Source: Myxococcales bacterium (GTDB lineage Bacteria > Myxococcota > Myxococcia > Myxococcales > Myxococcaceae). From it: a DNA stretch of 55,741 bases. The translations under genes and the position numbers were made by a program. The stretch spans positions 1 to 55,741 of the forward strand of contig JACPVI010000033.1 of NCBI GenBank assembly GCA_016191815.1, given 5' to 3'. Below, in pieces: positions 7,566 through 16,619 of the stretch (position 1 is the stretch's first letter; each line of letters opens with the position of its first letter). The notes below the pieces were generated by a model that ran no database searches, was not told the DNA's origin, and saw only the letters and a program-made list of their open reading frames with translations.

Positions 7566-9340
7566 TGCCAAAGCAGTTTCGACTCTTGTATGATTCGTTC
7601 GTGAAGGACGGTCTGGTTCAGCGCGGCAGCAGAAAGCCGTTCTACGTGCAGGTGGTCACCGAGCCGGCGTTGAGCGGCTGCTGGTCGGTGAACCTGAGCG
7701 TCACCGGGATTGGACTGTTGGCGTTCCCGAGGAGCGCGGAGGAGGGTCCGCGCGAAGGCCAGCAGGTGGGGCTGGAGTTTTTCTTGCCGGAGACCCGGCA
7801 GCCGATCCGGGCGGACGGGGAGGTGCGCTGGCGGCACGATGTGCCTGCGGGCGGAGAGACCCGCTGCTCGCTCGGGGTGAGCTTTCGGAGGTTCGAGGGC
7901 TCGGACCAGGCGGCGCTGCAGCGCTACCTCATCGGCCACCAACTCACGGTGGGAGTGCTGCACGCGAGCCCAGAGGTGCGCAAAGCGGCGCCGGTCCTGG
8001 AGGCGCACGTCCAGCTTAGGTTCGCCGACGAGCTGGAGGAGGTTTCCCAGTTGCTCGAGCGGGGAGACCTCTCCGCGATCATCGTCTGCGGCGACGATCC
8101 GCGGCAGGTGCTCGAGCTGGTCGAGTCCTCGGCGAGCGCCCGGCTGCCGCTGCGCGATCTCGCGCCGCCGCTCGTCCTCTGTGCCACCCTGCCGCCCTCC
8201 AAGGTGGTCGGGCTATTCAACTCGGGGCGGATCTACCGCGCGCTCTGGCCGCCGGTGGAGGAGGGGGCGCTCCAGGACGCGGTCTTGCAGGCCTGCCGCG
8301 ACCACAGCGTGCGCATCGAGCAGCAGCGGGTGGCGCTGGAGCTGGAGCGGAACCTCCTGCGGGATCGGGCCCGCCGCGGCTCGGCGGCCGCTCCGGTGGG
8401 AGAAGGTCCCGGCTTCGACAGCCCGGCGATGAAGTGGGTGATGGAGATGGTGCGGAAGGTGGCGCCGCACCGGGTGGCGGTCTTGCTCGAGGGCGAGACG
8501 GGCACCGGAAAGGAGGTGCTGGCCCAGGCCATCCACGCGCTCAGCGGGCGGCGGAGCTCCCCGTTCGTGGTGCAGGACTGCGGAGCGCTCACCGAGACCT
8601 TGTTGGAGAGCGAGCTGTTCGGGCACATCAAAGGCGCCTTCACCGGCGCGGTGGCCGACCACCCCGGCCTGTTCCTCATCGCCGACAAGGGCACCATCTT
8701 CCTGGACGAGATCGAGAACACCAGCCCGAACCTCCAGGCCAAGCTGCTCCGGGTGATCGAGACCGGGGAGTTCCGGCCGGTGGGCGGGGCGGAGGCGCGG
8801 CGGGTGGACGTGCGCCTGGTGGCGGCGAGCAACCGCGACCTGGCCGAGGAGGTGCGGGAGGGGCGCTTCCGCGCCGACCTCTTCTACCGCCTCAACACCT
8901 TCGTGGTGAGGGTGCCGCCCTTGCGCGAGCGGATGTCGGACATCCTTCCCCTGGCGCGGCACTTCGTGGACCACTTCAACCGCGAGCTGGCGAAGTCCGC
9001 GCTCGGCCTCGGCCGCGAGGCGGAGGAGGCGCTGCTCCAGGCCGAGTGGCCGGGGAACATCCGCGAGCTGCGAAACGCCATCGAGCGCGCGGTGCTCCTC
9101 TCAGGGCCGGGCGAGCCGATTGGCCCCTCGCTCTTGCCGCCTTTGGAGTATCGGCCCGCGGGCCCCAAAGGAGAGGCGGGCTCGCTGCGGCGGCGGCTGG
9201 AGGAGCTAGAGCGCGCGCTGATCAGCGAGGCCCTGCACAGGTCCGGCGGGGTGTTCAGGCGCGCCGCCGCCACCCTGAAGATGGACCCGGTCACCCTCGG
9301 CCGGAGGGCGCGCCGGCTGGGCTTGCAAAAGCCCGCTTAG
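7565..9340 (+). CDS. sigma-54-dependent transcriptional activator with PilZ-like N-terminal domain
   Basis: 591 residues. Residues 15-120 resemble a PilZ domain (the region around SVTGIGLLAF and GEVRWRHD), a fold that often binds c-di-GMP. The classical RxxxR is not obvious, so binding is uncertain. Residues 130-260 look receiver-like but lack a clear phosphoacceptor motif. The AAA+ domain has Walker A GETGTGKE (about residue 312), the sigma-54 contact loop GAFTGA (about 357), Walker B GTIFLDEIEN and an arginine finger region LFYRLNTFVV. The C terminus (about 550-591) is a Fis-type HTH. The start is uncertain: ATG 7565 has no clear ribosome site and GTG 7601 is possible. Divergent from the ketoacyl synthase run, it is a candidate regulator of that run. 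Confidence 0.8.
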   Translation: MPKQFRLLYDSFVKDGLVQRGSRKPFYVQVVTEPALSGCWSVNLSVTGIGLLAFPRSAEEGPREGQQVGLEFFLPETRQPIRADGEVRWRHDVPAGGETRCSLGVSFRRFEGSDQAALQRYLIGHQLTVGVLHASPEVRKAAPVLEAHVQLRFADELEEVSQLLERGDLSAIIVCGDDPRQVLELVESSASARLPLRDLAPPLVLCATLPPSKVVGLFNSGRIYRALWPPVEEGALQDAVLQACRDHSVRIEQQRVALELERNLLRDRARRGSAAAPVGEGPGFDSPAMKWVMEMVRKVAPHRVAVLLEGETGTGKEVLAQAIHALSGRRSSPFVVQDCGALTETLLESELFGHIKGAFTGAVADHPGLFLIADKGTIFLDEIENTSPNLQAKLLRVIETGEFRPVGGAEARRVDVRLVAASNRDLAEEVREGRFRADLFYRLNTFVVRVPPLRERMSDILPLARHFVDHFNRELAKSALGLGREAEEALLQAEWPGNIRELRNAIERAVLLSGPGEPIGPSLLPPLEYRPAGPKGEAGSLRRRLEELERALISEALHRSGGVFRRAAATLKMDPVTLGRRARRLGLQKPA

Positions 9341-12300
9341 GGCGCGATCTCGAACTGGACCCGCCGGTTCTTGGCGCGGCCCTCCTCGGTCTTGTTGCTG
9401 GCGATCGGCCGGGAGAGCCCGAAGCCCGCCGAGCTGAGTCGGTCGGCGGCGACCCCCTTGTCCAAAAGGTAGGCCCTCACCGCCGCGGCGCGCCGCTCGG
9501 ACAGCCCCTGGTTGTACTCGGCGGTGCCGACCTCGTCGGTGTGCCCCTCGATGCGGATCTTCAAGCTCGCGTTCCGAAGGAGGATGTCCACCACCTCATC
9601 GAGGATGTGGTGGGAGGCGGTGAGAATCTCCGCCGCGTCGAAGGCGAACTGGATGCGCTGCTTGATTTCGATCCGCTCGCTGGTCAGCTCGGCGGACTTC
9701 ACCGCGGGGATGGGCCGGAGCTGGAAGTCGTGCACCACCGTCTCGCCGGCCTTGAGCTGGAAGTTTCGGCCGCGGACCAGGTAGCCGGGCGCCTCCGCCT
9801 CCACGTGGTAGTCGCCTGGGGCGAGGACGACCTCGTACTCCGGCGCGGCCTCGTAGACCCTCTCTCCCGAGCCGCCCAGGCCGGGGATGCGCACCACCCC
9901 TTGCAGCGGCTTGTCCTCGAGGTCCGTCACCTTTCCCCGCAAGGTGGAGGCGGTGGGCCGGCTTTGCTCTTGACGCTCCACTCTCCGGGAGACGGCCGCC
10001 CGCTTGAAAGGCGGAGGCCGCAGGAAGTCCAGCTCGTAGCCGGCGCCCATCATCAAGGAGTAGGGGACGTAACCCGCCGGGCCGGCGTACAGCTCTCCGA
10101 TCGCCCCGGCGATCACCCGGCCTGGGCCCGCCTCGACCGTGGCGCCGAGCCAGGCGCCTCCGCCGGTTCCGAAGCCGCCATTCACCGGGTGGAAGATGCC
10201 GCGAAGCTGGAGGAACGGCCTTATCCCGGCGCCGAGCGGCGAGGAGGGATGCAGCTTCACCGTGAGCCTGGCTCCCACCGCCTGACCCAGCGTGGCGGCG
10301 GCTCCGACGTCAAGGTTGGGCAAGGCGGAGAAGCTGCCCTCCACCTCCGCCCCGGTCGCCCGCACGAACGGATCGCCCACCACCGAAGCCTTGAGGTGGA
10401 GGGGCGCGGGCGGGTGCTCGACGATGGTCTCCGAGGCCTCCAGAGAATCGTCTCCGGCTGGCCGCGCGGAGTCGTCCCGCGCCTCGATGGCGCGGACCTT
10501 CACGTCCCTTCCAGCCGGCTCGGCCGCCCACCCCGCGGATGGAGCGAGCGCGAGAGCCGAGGCCCAAAGCGCCAGCCAGCTCTTGCGACGCCCACCGGCG
10601 GGCCTACGTCCGCGGGGGCTCGAGGCGTACCCGGGAGCCGCGAGCAGAAGCAGGAGGAGGAGCCCGCTCCCAACGCCGAGCCCATCGCCGCTGTTGCAGC
10701 CGCAGGACCAGCCTACGTACGGCATCAGTCGCCCCCGGCCACCATCGGCTTGGCCGGCGTCGGTCACGGAGCCCGCGTCGGTGGTCGATCCCCCATCGAA
10801 GGCTCCGCCGTCGGCTCCGGCGTCGGCGAGGCACACTCCGGCGCCGCAGAAACCGGTCTCGCAGGCGGTGCCGTCCGGTGCGGAGCGATCTGGCGGGCAG
10901 AATGCGCCTGCGTCGGAGGAGCAGCTCTCTGCGACGTCGCAGGTGTTGGCCGCCGCCCGGCAGACCTCGCCCGGCGGCTTGAAGCCGTCGGTGGGGCAAC
11001 CGGCGTCGGTTCCGCTGCAGCTCTCCGCCACGTCGCACGAGCCGGCCACCGCTCGGCACACCTCGCCGGCCAGCTTGAAGCCGTCAGTGGGGCAGCCGGC
11101 ATCGTTTCCGGTGCACGTCTCTGCCACGTCGCACAGGCCAGCCGCCGGCCGGCAGACGTCGGTGGCAGGGCGCATCGATTCGGCCGGGCAGGCGGCGGCG
11201 AATCCGGTGCAGGTCTCCACCGCATCGCAGACGCCCACCGCGGAGCGGCACACGTCGGTGGCCGGCTTGAAGCCGTCGGCGGGACAGCCGGCGGCGTTGC
11301 CTGGGCAGCTCTCCGCGACGTCGCAGGCGCCCGATGCGGGGCGGCAGAGGTCGCTCGGTGGCTTGAACGCGTCCGCGGTACAGCCGGCGGAGTTTCCGGG
11401 GCAGAAGTCGTCCACGTCGCAGGCCCCGGCGGCGGGCCGGCAGACAAAGGCGGCGGACCGGAACGAGTCAGCCGGGCAGGAGGAGGCGGCGCCGGTGCAG
11501 GTCTCGGCGAGATCGCACGCGCCGGCAGAGGGGCGGCAGACGTCGGTGGCAGGCCGGAGCGAATCCGGCGGGCAACCGGCGTCGTTCCCGGGGCAGGTCT
11601 CGGCTCGGTCGCACACGTCGGCCGCGACGCGGCAGATGTCGGTGGCTGGCCGGAAGGAGTTGGAAGGGCACCCCCCAGCGTTGCCGGGACAGGTTTCGGC
11701 GAGGTCGCAGGCCCCGGCGGACGGCCGGCAGACGTCGCTTGCGGGCTTGAAGGAGTCCGCGGGGCAAGCGGCGGCGATGCCCGGGCAGAAGTCATCGACG
11801 TCGCAAGCCCCGGCGGCGGGCCGGCAGACAAAGGTGGCGGGCCTGAAGGTTTCCACCGGGCAGCCGGCGCCAGTCCCGTCGCAGCTCTCCGCGAGGTCGC
11901 AGGCTCCAGCGGCGGGGCGGCACACATCGGTGGATGGCCGGAGGGCGTCAGGCGGGCAGCCGGCGTCGTTCCCGGTGCAGGTTTCGGCGAGGTCACACAA
12001 GTCCGCCGCCGCCCGGCAGACGTAGGTGGCCGGACGGAGCGAATCGGCCGGACAGCCGGCGTCGTTCCCCGGGCACGTCTCAGGCAGGTCGCACGCAAAG
12101 GTGGCAGCTCGGCACACGTCTGTGGATGGCTTGAAGGAGTCCCCGGGGCAGCCGGCGTCGTTGCCGGTGCAAGTCTCCGCGACGTCGCACAGCCCGTTGG
12201 CCGGCCTGCAGACGTCGGTGGCCGGACGGAGCGAGTCGGCCGGGCACCCGGCGCCGCTCCCCGAACAGGTTTCGGCCAGGTCGCACAAGTCCGCGGCGGC

Positions 12301-15300
12301 CCGACAGAGGTCGGTGGAAGGCCGGAAGGAGTCGGCGGGGCAGCCGGCGTCGTTCCCGGTGCACGTCTCCGCGAGGTCGCAGACTCCGCTCGCCGGCCGG
12401 CAGACATCGGTGGCGGGCCTCAGCACGTCCGGCGGGCAGCCGGCATCGGCGCCGGTGCAGCTCTCGGCCACGTCGCACACGTCGGCCGCGCCGCGGCACA
12501 CCGAAGCGCCGGGTAGCAGGCCGCAAGTCCCGTCCACCGCCGCGCCGGCGTCCTGGGCGCAGGCCATGCAAGGGCCGGCATTGCACGCGTTGTTGCAGCA
12601 CACCCCGTTCACGCAGAAGCCGCTCACGCACGCCGAAGGCTGGGGACACGGCTTGCCGTTTGCCTGGTCCAGGAAGAAACGGCTCCGCACCCGGACCGAC
12701 TGGACCGCGGCCGAGGAGTCGAAGGTGCTGTAGGAAACCAGCGACCTTCCGGCGCCGTCCGAGGCGATGGCGCCACTCTCCTCGTCGGTTGGGCCGGTGG
12801 AGATCCCCACTCCGGTGGCGTCGAGCACCGCTCCGGTCCCGTCCACCCGCGCCGCGTACAGGTCGAGCTTCGCGGTGGCGGCGTTTCGCCCGTCCTCCCA
12901 GGCCACCACGAAGTTCCGCCCGTCGTAGGCGCCCTTGGGGAAGAGCTGATTGCCGGCGGCAGTGGAGATGGTCCTCCCGGCCGCGTCCAGGACAGTGCCC
13001 GCGGGACTCACTCTCGCGCCGTAGATGTCCGCATTCGTGGCGCAGGTCGGCACGTCGTTGCGGCAGTCCGCCCACACCACCAGGTAGTTGCCGCCGCCGA
13101 AGCTGACGGTGGCGTTCACCTGCGCGTTGGACGCCTGGGAGATGGGAATCCCCGCCGCGTTCAACACCGAGCCTCCGGCCGAGACTCGCGTCCCGTACAC
13201 GTCGAAGTCGGTGGTGCCGAGGTTGCGCGAGTCCGTCCACACCACGAGGTAGTTGGTCGCATCGAAAGCCACCGAGGGCAGAAGCTGCGAGGCGACGTTC
13301 GACGAGAGCGCCACCCCGGTGGCGTCCAGCACGGTGCCGGTGGCGCTCACCCTCGCGCCGTAGACGTCGGTGGCGGTGAAGAGGACGGTGCGATCGTCCT
13401 CCCAGGCGACGAACCAGCCGGTCCCATCGGAGGCCACCGAGGGCGTGCGCTGGTCGTCCGAGGCGGTGGACACCGCGATCGCCGTCCCCACCAAAGTGCC
13501 CGCCGCCGAGACCCGCTGGCCGTAGATGTCCCGGTCCACGCCGCTCCGGTTGTCCTGCCACACCACCAGGAAGTCAGTGCCGTTGAAGGCCACGCTCGGC
13601 AAGAGCTGGTGCCCTGCCGCGGTGGAGACCGCGATGCCCGCGGCGTCGAGCACGTTCCCCGAGAGGTCCACCCGCGCCCCGTAGATATCGGTCTGTGAGC
13701 CGGCGGTGGTCCTCGAGTCTTCCCACACCACCAGGAAGCGGTTGCTCCCGAAGGCGACCGCCGGGGAGAACTGGTCGTTCGCCGACCTGGAGATGGAGAG
13801 GCCAGTGGGGTCGCGAACGGTGCCGCCGGTGCTCACCCTCGTCCCGTAGATGTCGGAGCCGGAGCTGAGCCCGTCTCGGAGGTCGCCCCACACCACGAGG
13901 ACGTCGGGGCCTCCCCCGATGGCCCTCGGCCAGAGCTGGTTGCTGGCCGCGGTGGAGAGCACCAACTCGGCACCGACCGCGGCGAGGCCGGTGCTCACTC
14001 GCTGCCCGTACAGGTTGGTGGTGGTGCCGCCCCGCAAGTCCTCCCAGGCGACCAGGTAGTTGGTGCCGTCGAACGCCACCGAGGGCGAGCTCTGGTCCCC
14101 GGCCGCCAAGGAGATGGAGACGCCCGCCGCGTCGAGCAGGGCGCCGGCTCCGCTCACCCGGGCTCCGTAGATGTCGGTGGTGGCGCCGCCGCGCAAGTCC
14201 TCCCACACCACCAGGAAGTTGGTGTTGTCGAAGGCCACATCTGGCTCGATCTGGGCGTTGGCGGCGTTGGAGATGAGCAGCCCCGCCGGGTTGAGCACGC
14301 TGCCGGCGGTGCTCACCCTGGAGCCGTAGATGTCGGAATTGGTGATGGCGAAGTTCCGGAGGTCATACCAGGCGACGAAGAAGTTGCCTGCGCCGAAGGC
14401 CACCGACGGCTCGAACTGGTACGAAGCAGCAGTGGAGATGGCAATCCCCGTCGCGTCCGAAACCGCGCCGGCGGTGGTGACTCTCGCCCCGTACACATCG
14501 GTGTCCACTCCGCCTCGGAGGTCCTCCCAGACGACCAGGTAGGTGCCTCCGCCGAACGCCACCCGCGAATAGTCCTGGTCGTCGGCAGCGGTGGAGACGG
14601 CGAGCTCGTTCAGCACCGCGCCCGCGGTGCTCACCCGCGCCGCGTAGATGTCGAACCCGGTCGCCGCGTTGCGGTCGTCGGTCCAGGTCACCAGGAAGTT
14701 CGTCCCGTCGTAGGCCACGTCCGGCGAGTACTCGAAGCCGGGGGCGCCGGTCACCGCGAAGCCGTTCGAGTCGATCAGCGTCCCATCGGGCCGGACCCTG
14801 GCGGCGAAGATGTCGGTGTTCAGCCCCCGCCGCCAGTCGTGCCACACCACCAGCCAGTTCGTCCCGTCGAAGGCTCCGGACGGCTCCGCTTGGTCCTGCG
14901 CCCCCGGCCCGAGCACCGGGTTGTCCATGCCGAACTCGGGGGTGACGAGCGGATCCAACGTCGCCGGGAAGCTCGACTGCTCGAGCACTGCGGCGGGCAC
15001 CGTGAGCCACAGCTCGGCCCCTGTCCACCTGGCCTGCACCGGCGTGGGCTTGCCGCCGGCGTCGACCCAGGTCGCACTCCCATAGCGCACCCCGAGGCCC
15101 GTCTTCGGATCCGCGAAGTGGTGACCGCCCTCGGTGCGGCCCAGGTACCTCTGCCCGGTCACTCGAAGATGGAAGGAGAGGTCCCCCGTGCCTGCCGGCG
15201 CGGCCGCCAGCACGAAGCGGTGCTCCACCCCCTCCTCGCGGCTCTCCAGCCGATGGACCAGCCCCGGCGAGGCGAAGGAAACGCTCCCGTCGGCCTCGAT

Positions 15301-15720
15301 CCGCCCCTCGCCCGAAGCTCGCAGCTTCGTCGCCCCGCGCTGGATGGCGGTGACCGCGAAGACCGCTGGCGCTCCCTCGATGAGCTGTCCCCGGGCCCGG
15401 CGGTGCCGGCTGCGCTCTCCCTCTGCCTTGAAGTGGTAGGGCGCCACCGAGAAGTCGTCCTTTGACGCCCTCGCCAGGAAGGTTTCGCGCTCGGCGGTGA
15501 AGCCGCTCCCGTCCGGGCGGAAGGCGCCTCGCACCTGCCGGACGATCGCCGAGAGATCGAACGGCGCGCCCACCGCCGGCTGCCGAGGCTCGCTCGGGGC
15601 GAGCCTCGGGCGGACCTCGTTCTCGCAGGCCCAGGCCAGCGCCGCAAGCGCCAGCGGAATCGCCGCCAGAGACCGCAGCCACCAGACGCGCGCGCGTCCG
15701 TGTACCTCCCCCTTGCGCAT
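9337..15720 (-). CDS. giant surface protein: W-x-D repeats, Cys-rich repeats, internal MYXO-CTERM-like segment, OmpA domain
   Basis: 2127 residues; the ATG at 15720 has GGGGAGG 6 bases upstream. Order: signal sequence (1-32, LALAALAWAC); beta-rich domain (33-260); 13 repeats with W-x-D-x-R cores such as FLVVWEDLRGG (about 265-1030), probably beta-propeller-like; a Cys-rich linker; 17 repeats of 32 residues (1074-1617) with Cys spacing C-x6-C-x5-C-x6-C; an Asp/Gly-rich linker; then SCGCNSGDG plus LLLLLLL plus an Arg-rich tail (about 1672-1711), which has the layout of a MYXO-CTERM sorting tail. Directly after comes a second signal-like stretch (WLALWASALALAPSAGWA), a probable outer-membrane barrel region, a carboxypeptidase-regulatory-like domain and a C-terminal OmpA peptidoglycan-binding domain (EGHTDEVGTAEYN). 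It looks like two surface proteins fused in frame. It overlaps the sigma-54 activator by 4 bases, tail to tail. Confidence 0.8.
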   Translation of the reverse strand: MRKGEVHGRARVWWLRSLAAIPLALAALAWACENEVRPRLAPSEPRQPAVGAPFDLSAIVRQVRGAFRPDGSGFTAERETFLARASKDDFSVAPYHFKAEGERSRHRRARGQLIEGAPAVFAVTAIQRGATKLRASGEGRIEADGSVSFASPGLVHRLESREEGVEHRFVLAAAPAGTGDLSFHLRVTGQRYLGRTEGGHHFADPKTGLGVRYGSATWVDAGGKPTPVQARWTGAELWLTVPAAVLEQSSFPATLDPLVTPEFGMDNPVLGPGAQDQAEPSGAFDGTNWLVVWHDWRRGLNTDIFAARVRPDGTLIDSNGFAVTGAPGFEYSPDVAYDGTNFLVTWTDDRNAATGFDIYAARVSTAGAVLNELAVSTAADDQDYSRVAFGGGTYLVVWEDLRGGVDTDVYGARVTTAGAVSDATGIAISTAASYQFEPSVAFGAGNFFVAWYDLRNFAITNSDIYGSRVSTAGSVLNPAGLLISNAANAQIEPDVAFDNTNFLVVWEDLRGGATTDIYGARVSGAGALLDAAGVSISLAAGDQSSPSVAFDGTNYLVAWEDLRGGTTTNLYGQRVSTGLAAVGAELVLSTAASNQLWPRAIGGGPDVLVVWGDLRDGLSSGSDIYGTRVSTGGTVRDPTGLSISRSANDQFSPAVAFGSNRFLVVWEDSRTTAGSQTDIYGARVDLSGNVLDAAGIAVSTAAGHQLLPSVAFNGTDFLVVWQDNRSGVDRDIYGQRVSAAGTLVGTAIAVSTASDDQRTPSVASDGTGWFVAWEDDRTVLFTATDVYGARVSATGTVLDATGVALSSNVASQLLPSVAFDATNYLVVWTDSRNLGTTDFDVYGTRVSAGGSVLNAAGIPISQASNAQVNATVSFGGGNYLVVWADCRNDVPTCATNADIYGARVSPAGTVLDAAGRTISTAAGNQLFPKGAYDGRNFVVAWEDGRNAATAKLDLYAARVDGTGAVLDATGVGISTGPTDEESGAIASDGAGRSLVSYSTFDSSAAVQSVRVRSRFFLDQANGKPCPQPSACVSGFCVNGVCCNNACNAGPCMACAQDAGAAVDGTCGLLPGASVCRGAADVCDVAESCTGADAGCPPDVLRPATDVCRPASGVCDLAETCTGNDAGCPADSFRPSTDLCRAAADLCDLAETCSGSGAGCPADSLRPATDVCRPANGLCDVAETCTGNDAGCPGDSFKPSTDVCRAATFACDLPETCPGNDAGCPADSLRPATYVCRAAADLCDLAETCTGNDAGCPPDALRPSTDVCRPAAGACDLAESCDGTGAGCPVETFRPATFVCRPAAGACDVDDFCPGIAAACPADSFKPASDVCRPSAGACDLAETCPGNAGGCPSNSFRPATDICRVAADVCDRAETCPGNDAGCPPDSLRPATDVCRPSAGACDLAETCTGAASSCPADSFRSAAFVCRPAAGACDVDDFCPGNSAGCTADAFKPPSDLCRPASGACDVAESCPGNAAGCPADGFKPATDVCRSAVGVCDAVETCTGFAAACPAESMRPATDVCRPAAGLCDVAETCTGNDAGCPTDGFKLAGEVCRAVAGSCDVAESCSGTDAGCPTDGFKPPGEVCRAAANTCDVAESCSSDAGAFCPPDRSAPDGTACETGFCGAGVCLADAGADGGAFDGGSTTDAGSVTDAGQADGGRGRLMPYVGWSCGCNSGDGLGVGSGLLLLLLLAAPGYASSPRGRRPAGGRRKSWLALWASALALAPSAGWAAEPAGRDVKVRAIEARDDSARPAGDDSLEASETIVEHPPAPLHLKASVVGDPFVRATGAEVEGSFSALPNLDVGAAATLGQAVGARLTVKLHPSSPLGAGIRPFLQLRGIFHPVNGGFGTGGGAWLGATVEAGPGRVIAGAIGELYAGPAGYVPYSLMMGAGYELDFLRPPPFKRAAVSRRVERQEQSRPTASTLRGKVTDLEDKPLQGVVRIPGLGGSGERVYEAAPEYEVVLAPGDYHVEAEAPGYLVRGRNFQLKAGETVVHDFQLRPIPAVKSAELTSERIEIKQRIQFAFDAAEILTASHHILDEVVDILLRNASLKIRIEGHTDEVGTAEYNQGLSERRAAAVRAYLLDKGVAADRLSSAGFGLSRPIASNKTEEGRAKNRRVQFEIAP
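10870..12501 (-). repeat. 17 tandem 96-bp repeats encoding a 4-Cys, 32-residue unit
   Basis: Each unit encodes VCRPAxGxCDLAETCxGNDA-like sequence followed by GCPADSFRPATD. The first unit begins at base 12501 and the last at 10965; the distance is exactly 16 x 96 bases, so no insertion or deletion has broken the register. The Cys pattern C-x6-C-x5-C-x6-C-x11 resembles the Myxococcus disulfide-rich repeats. The units differ at many positions, so the array is not a recent perfect duplication. Confidence 0.85.
12720..14900 (-). repeat. 13 degenerate W-x-D-x-R protein repeats of about 60 residues
   Basis: The repeated core is a hydrophobic strand plus W-x-D-x-R (examples WLVVWHDWRRG, YLVAWEDLRGG, FLVVWQDNRSG), followed by DIYGARV and a P-SVAFDGT strand. 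Thirteen copies and one decayed copy (SLVSYSTFD) can be counted. The pattern suggests a multi-bladed propeller or stacked beta repeat on the cell surface. Confidence 0.7.
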
Positions 15721-15878
15721 CACTTGCCTCCCCGGGTGAGGGGCGGAATCCTACGCGAACTGCGGCAGTTGTGGACCGCCGCGCCGAAATTTCCCGATCC
15801 GGCCTCCGTCGTTGCCGCGTGGTCTTTCGGTGAGGCGCCTCCGGGCGCGCTTTCGGGGATATGCTGAGAGTTGCCCAC

Positions 15879-16598
15879 ATGCGGTCATCGGTCGCGCTCT
15901 TCGCCCTCGTCGCCGCGCCGCTCGCCTTCGGCTCCGACGCGAGGGTGGAGTTCCTCTCCAAGCAGCTCTCCAGCGCGAGCGACGCTCGTGTCCGCGTCAA
16001 CGCCGCGGTCGGCCTGGGCGCCCTCGGAGTGCCCGCGGCGATTCCTCCCCTCTGCTCCGCCCTGCGCGACCCGGAGCCGGTGGTGCGGAGCGCCTCCGCC
16101 AAGGCCCTGGAGGAGCTGGCCGACCCCGGCGCGGTGCCCTGCCTCAAGGCCCGGCGGGTCGACTCCAGCCCCGAAGCGCGCCAGGCGATCGAGCGCGCCA
16201 TCGCCTCCCTCGAGGCCCCGAAGACGCTCTATTTGGCCCTGGAGCCGGTGCAGGACGAGAGCGGCAAGCTGGCCAAGGACGACATCGCCACCTGCGAAAG
16301 CCTCTGGCGCGGCGAGTTGGGCAAGCTGGGGGCGAGCTTCGCCCCCCACGGGGAGAGCAAAGCCCAGGCGCAGAGCGTCATCCGGAGCAAGAAGCTCAAG
16401 GCCTTCATGCTCAGGCCCAAGCTCGCGGCGGTTGACGGAGGAGCGCTGGAGATGAAGGTGATGGTCCTCACCTATCCGGACCAGGCGATCAAGAGCAACC
16501 ACAAGGTGAAGGCCAAGGGGGGCAAGCCGGTCGCCCTCCTCAAGGTGATGGTTCCGAAGATGGTGCAAGACGTGGCCGAGGAGCACGAGTGGAAGTGA
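15879..16598 (+). CDS. exported HEAT-repeat protein
   Basis: 239 residues from ATG 15879. An ATG at 15861 would add six residues before the signal peptide. Residues 1-18 (MRSSVALFALVAAPLAFG) are a signal peptide. Residues 20-110 contain HEAT-type helical repeats (ARVRVNAAVGLGALGVPAAI, PVVRSASAKALEELADPGAV). The C-terminal part is an alpha/beta domain without recognised motifs (LKAFMLRPKLAAVDGGALEM). HEAT proteins usually mediate protein contacts. It diverges from the giant surface-protein gene across a 158-base intergenic region and is followed 21 bases later by the HAMP protein, so the two plus-strand genes may be co-transcribed. Confidence 0.65.
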   Translation: MRSSVALFALVAAPLAFGSDARVEFLSKQLSSASDARVRVNAAVGLGALGVPAAIPPLCSALRDPEPVVRSASAKALEELADPGAVPCLKARRVDSSPEARQAIERAIASLEAPKTLYLALEPVQDESGKLAKDDIATCESLWRGELGKLGASFAPHGESKAQAQSVIRSKKLKAFMLRPKLAAVDGGALEMKVMVLTYPDQAIKSNHKVKAKGGKPVALLKVMVPKMVQDVAEEHEWK

Positions 16599-16619
16599 AG
16601 CTGCAAGGGAGCGTTTGAC

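Noticed and set aside
10870..12501. CRISPR array suggested by regular 96-bp spacing
   Set aside because: The repeats are in frame, encode a conserved Cys pattern and have no constant repeat with variable spacers.
8434..12516. Plus-strand open frame of 1360 residues with long Ala/Gly/Arg-rich sequence
   Set aside because: It lies antisense to the sigma-54 activator's 3' half and to the Cys-rich repeats. Its repeats are the mirror of the 96-bp units, and composition is that of GC-rich antisense shadow.
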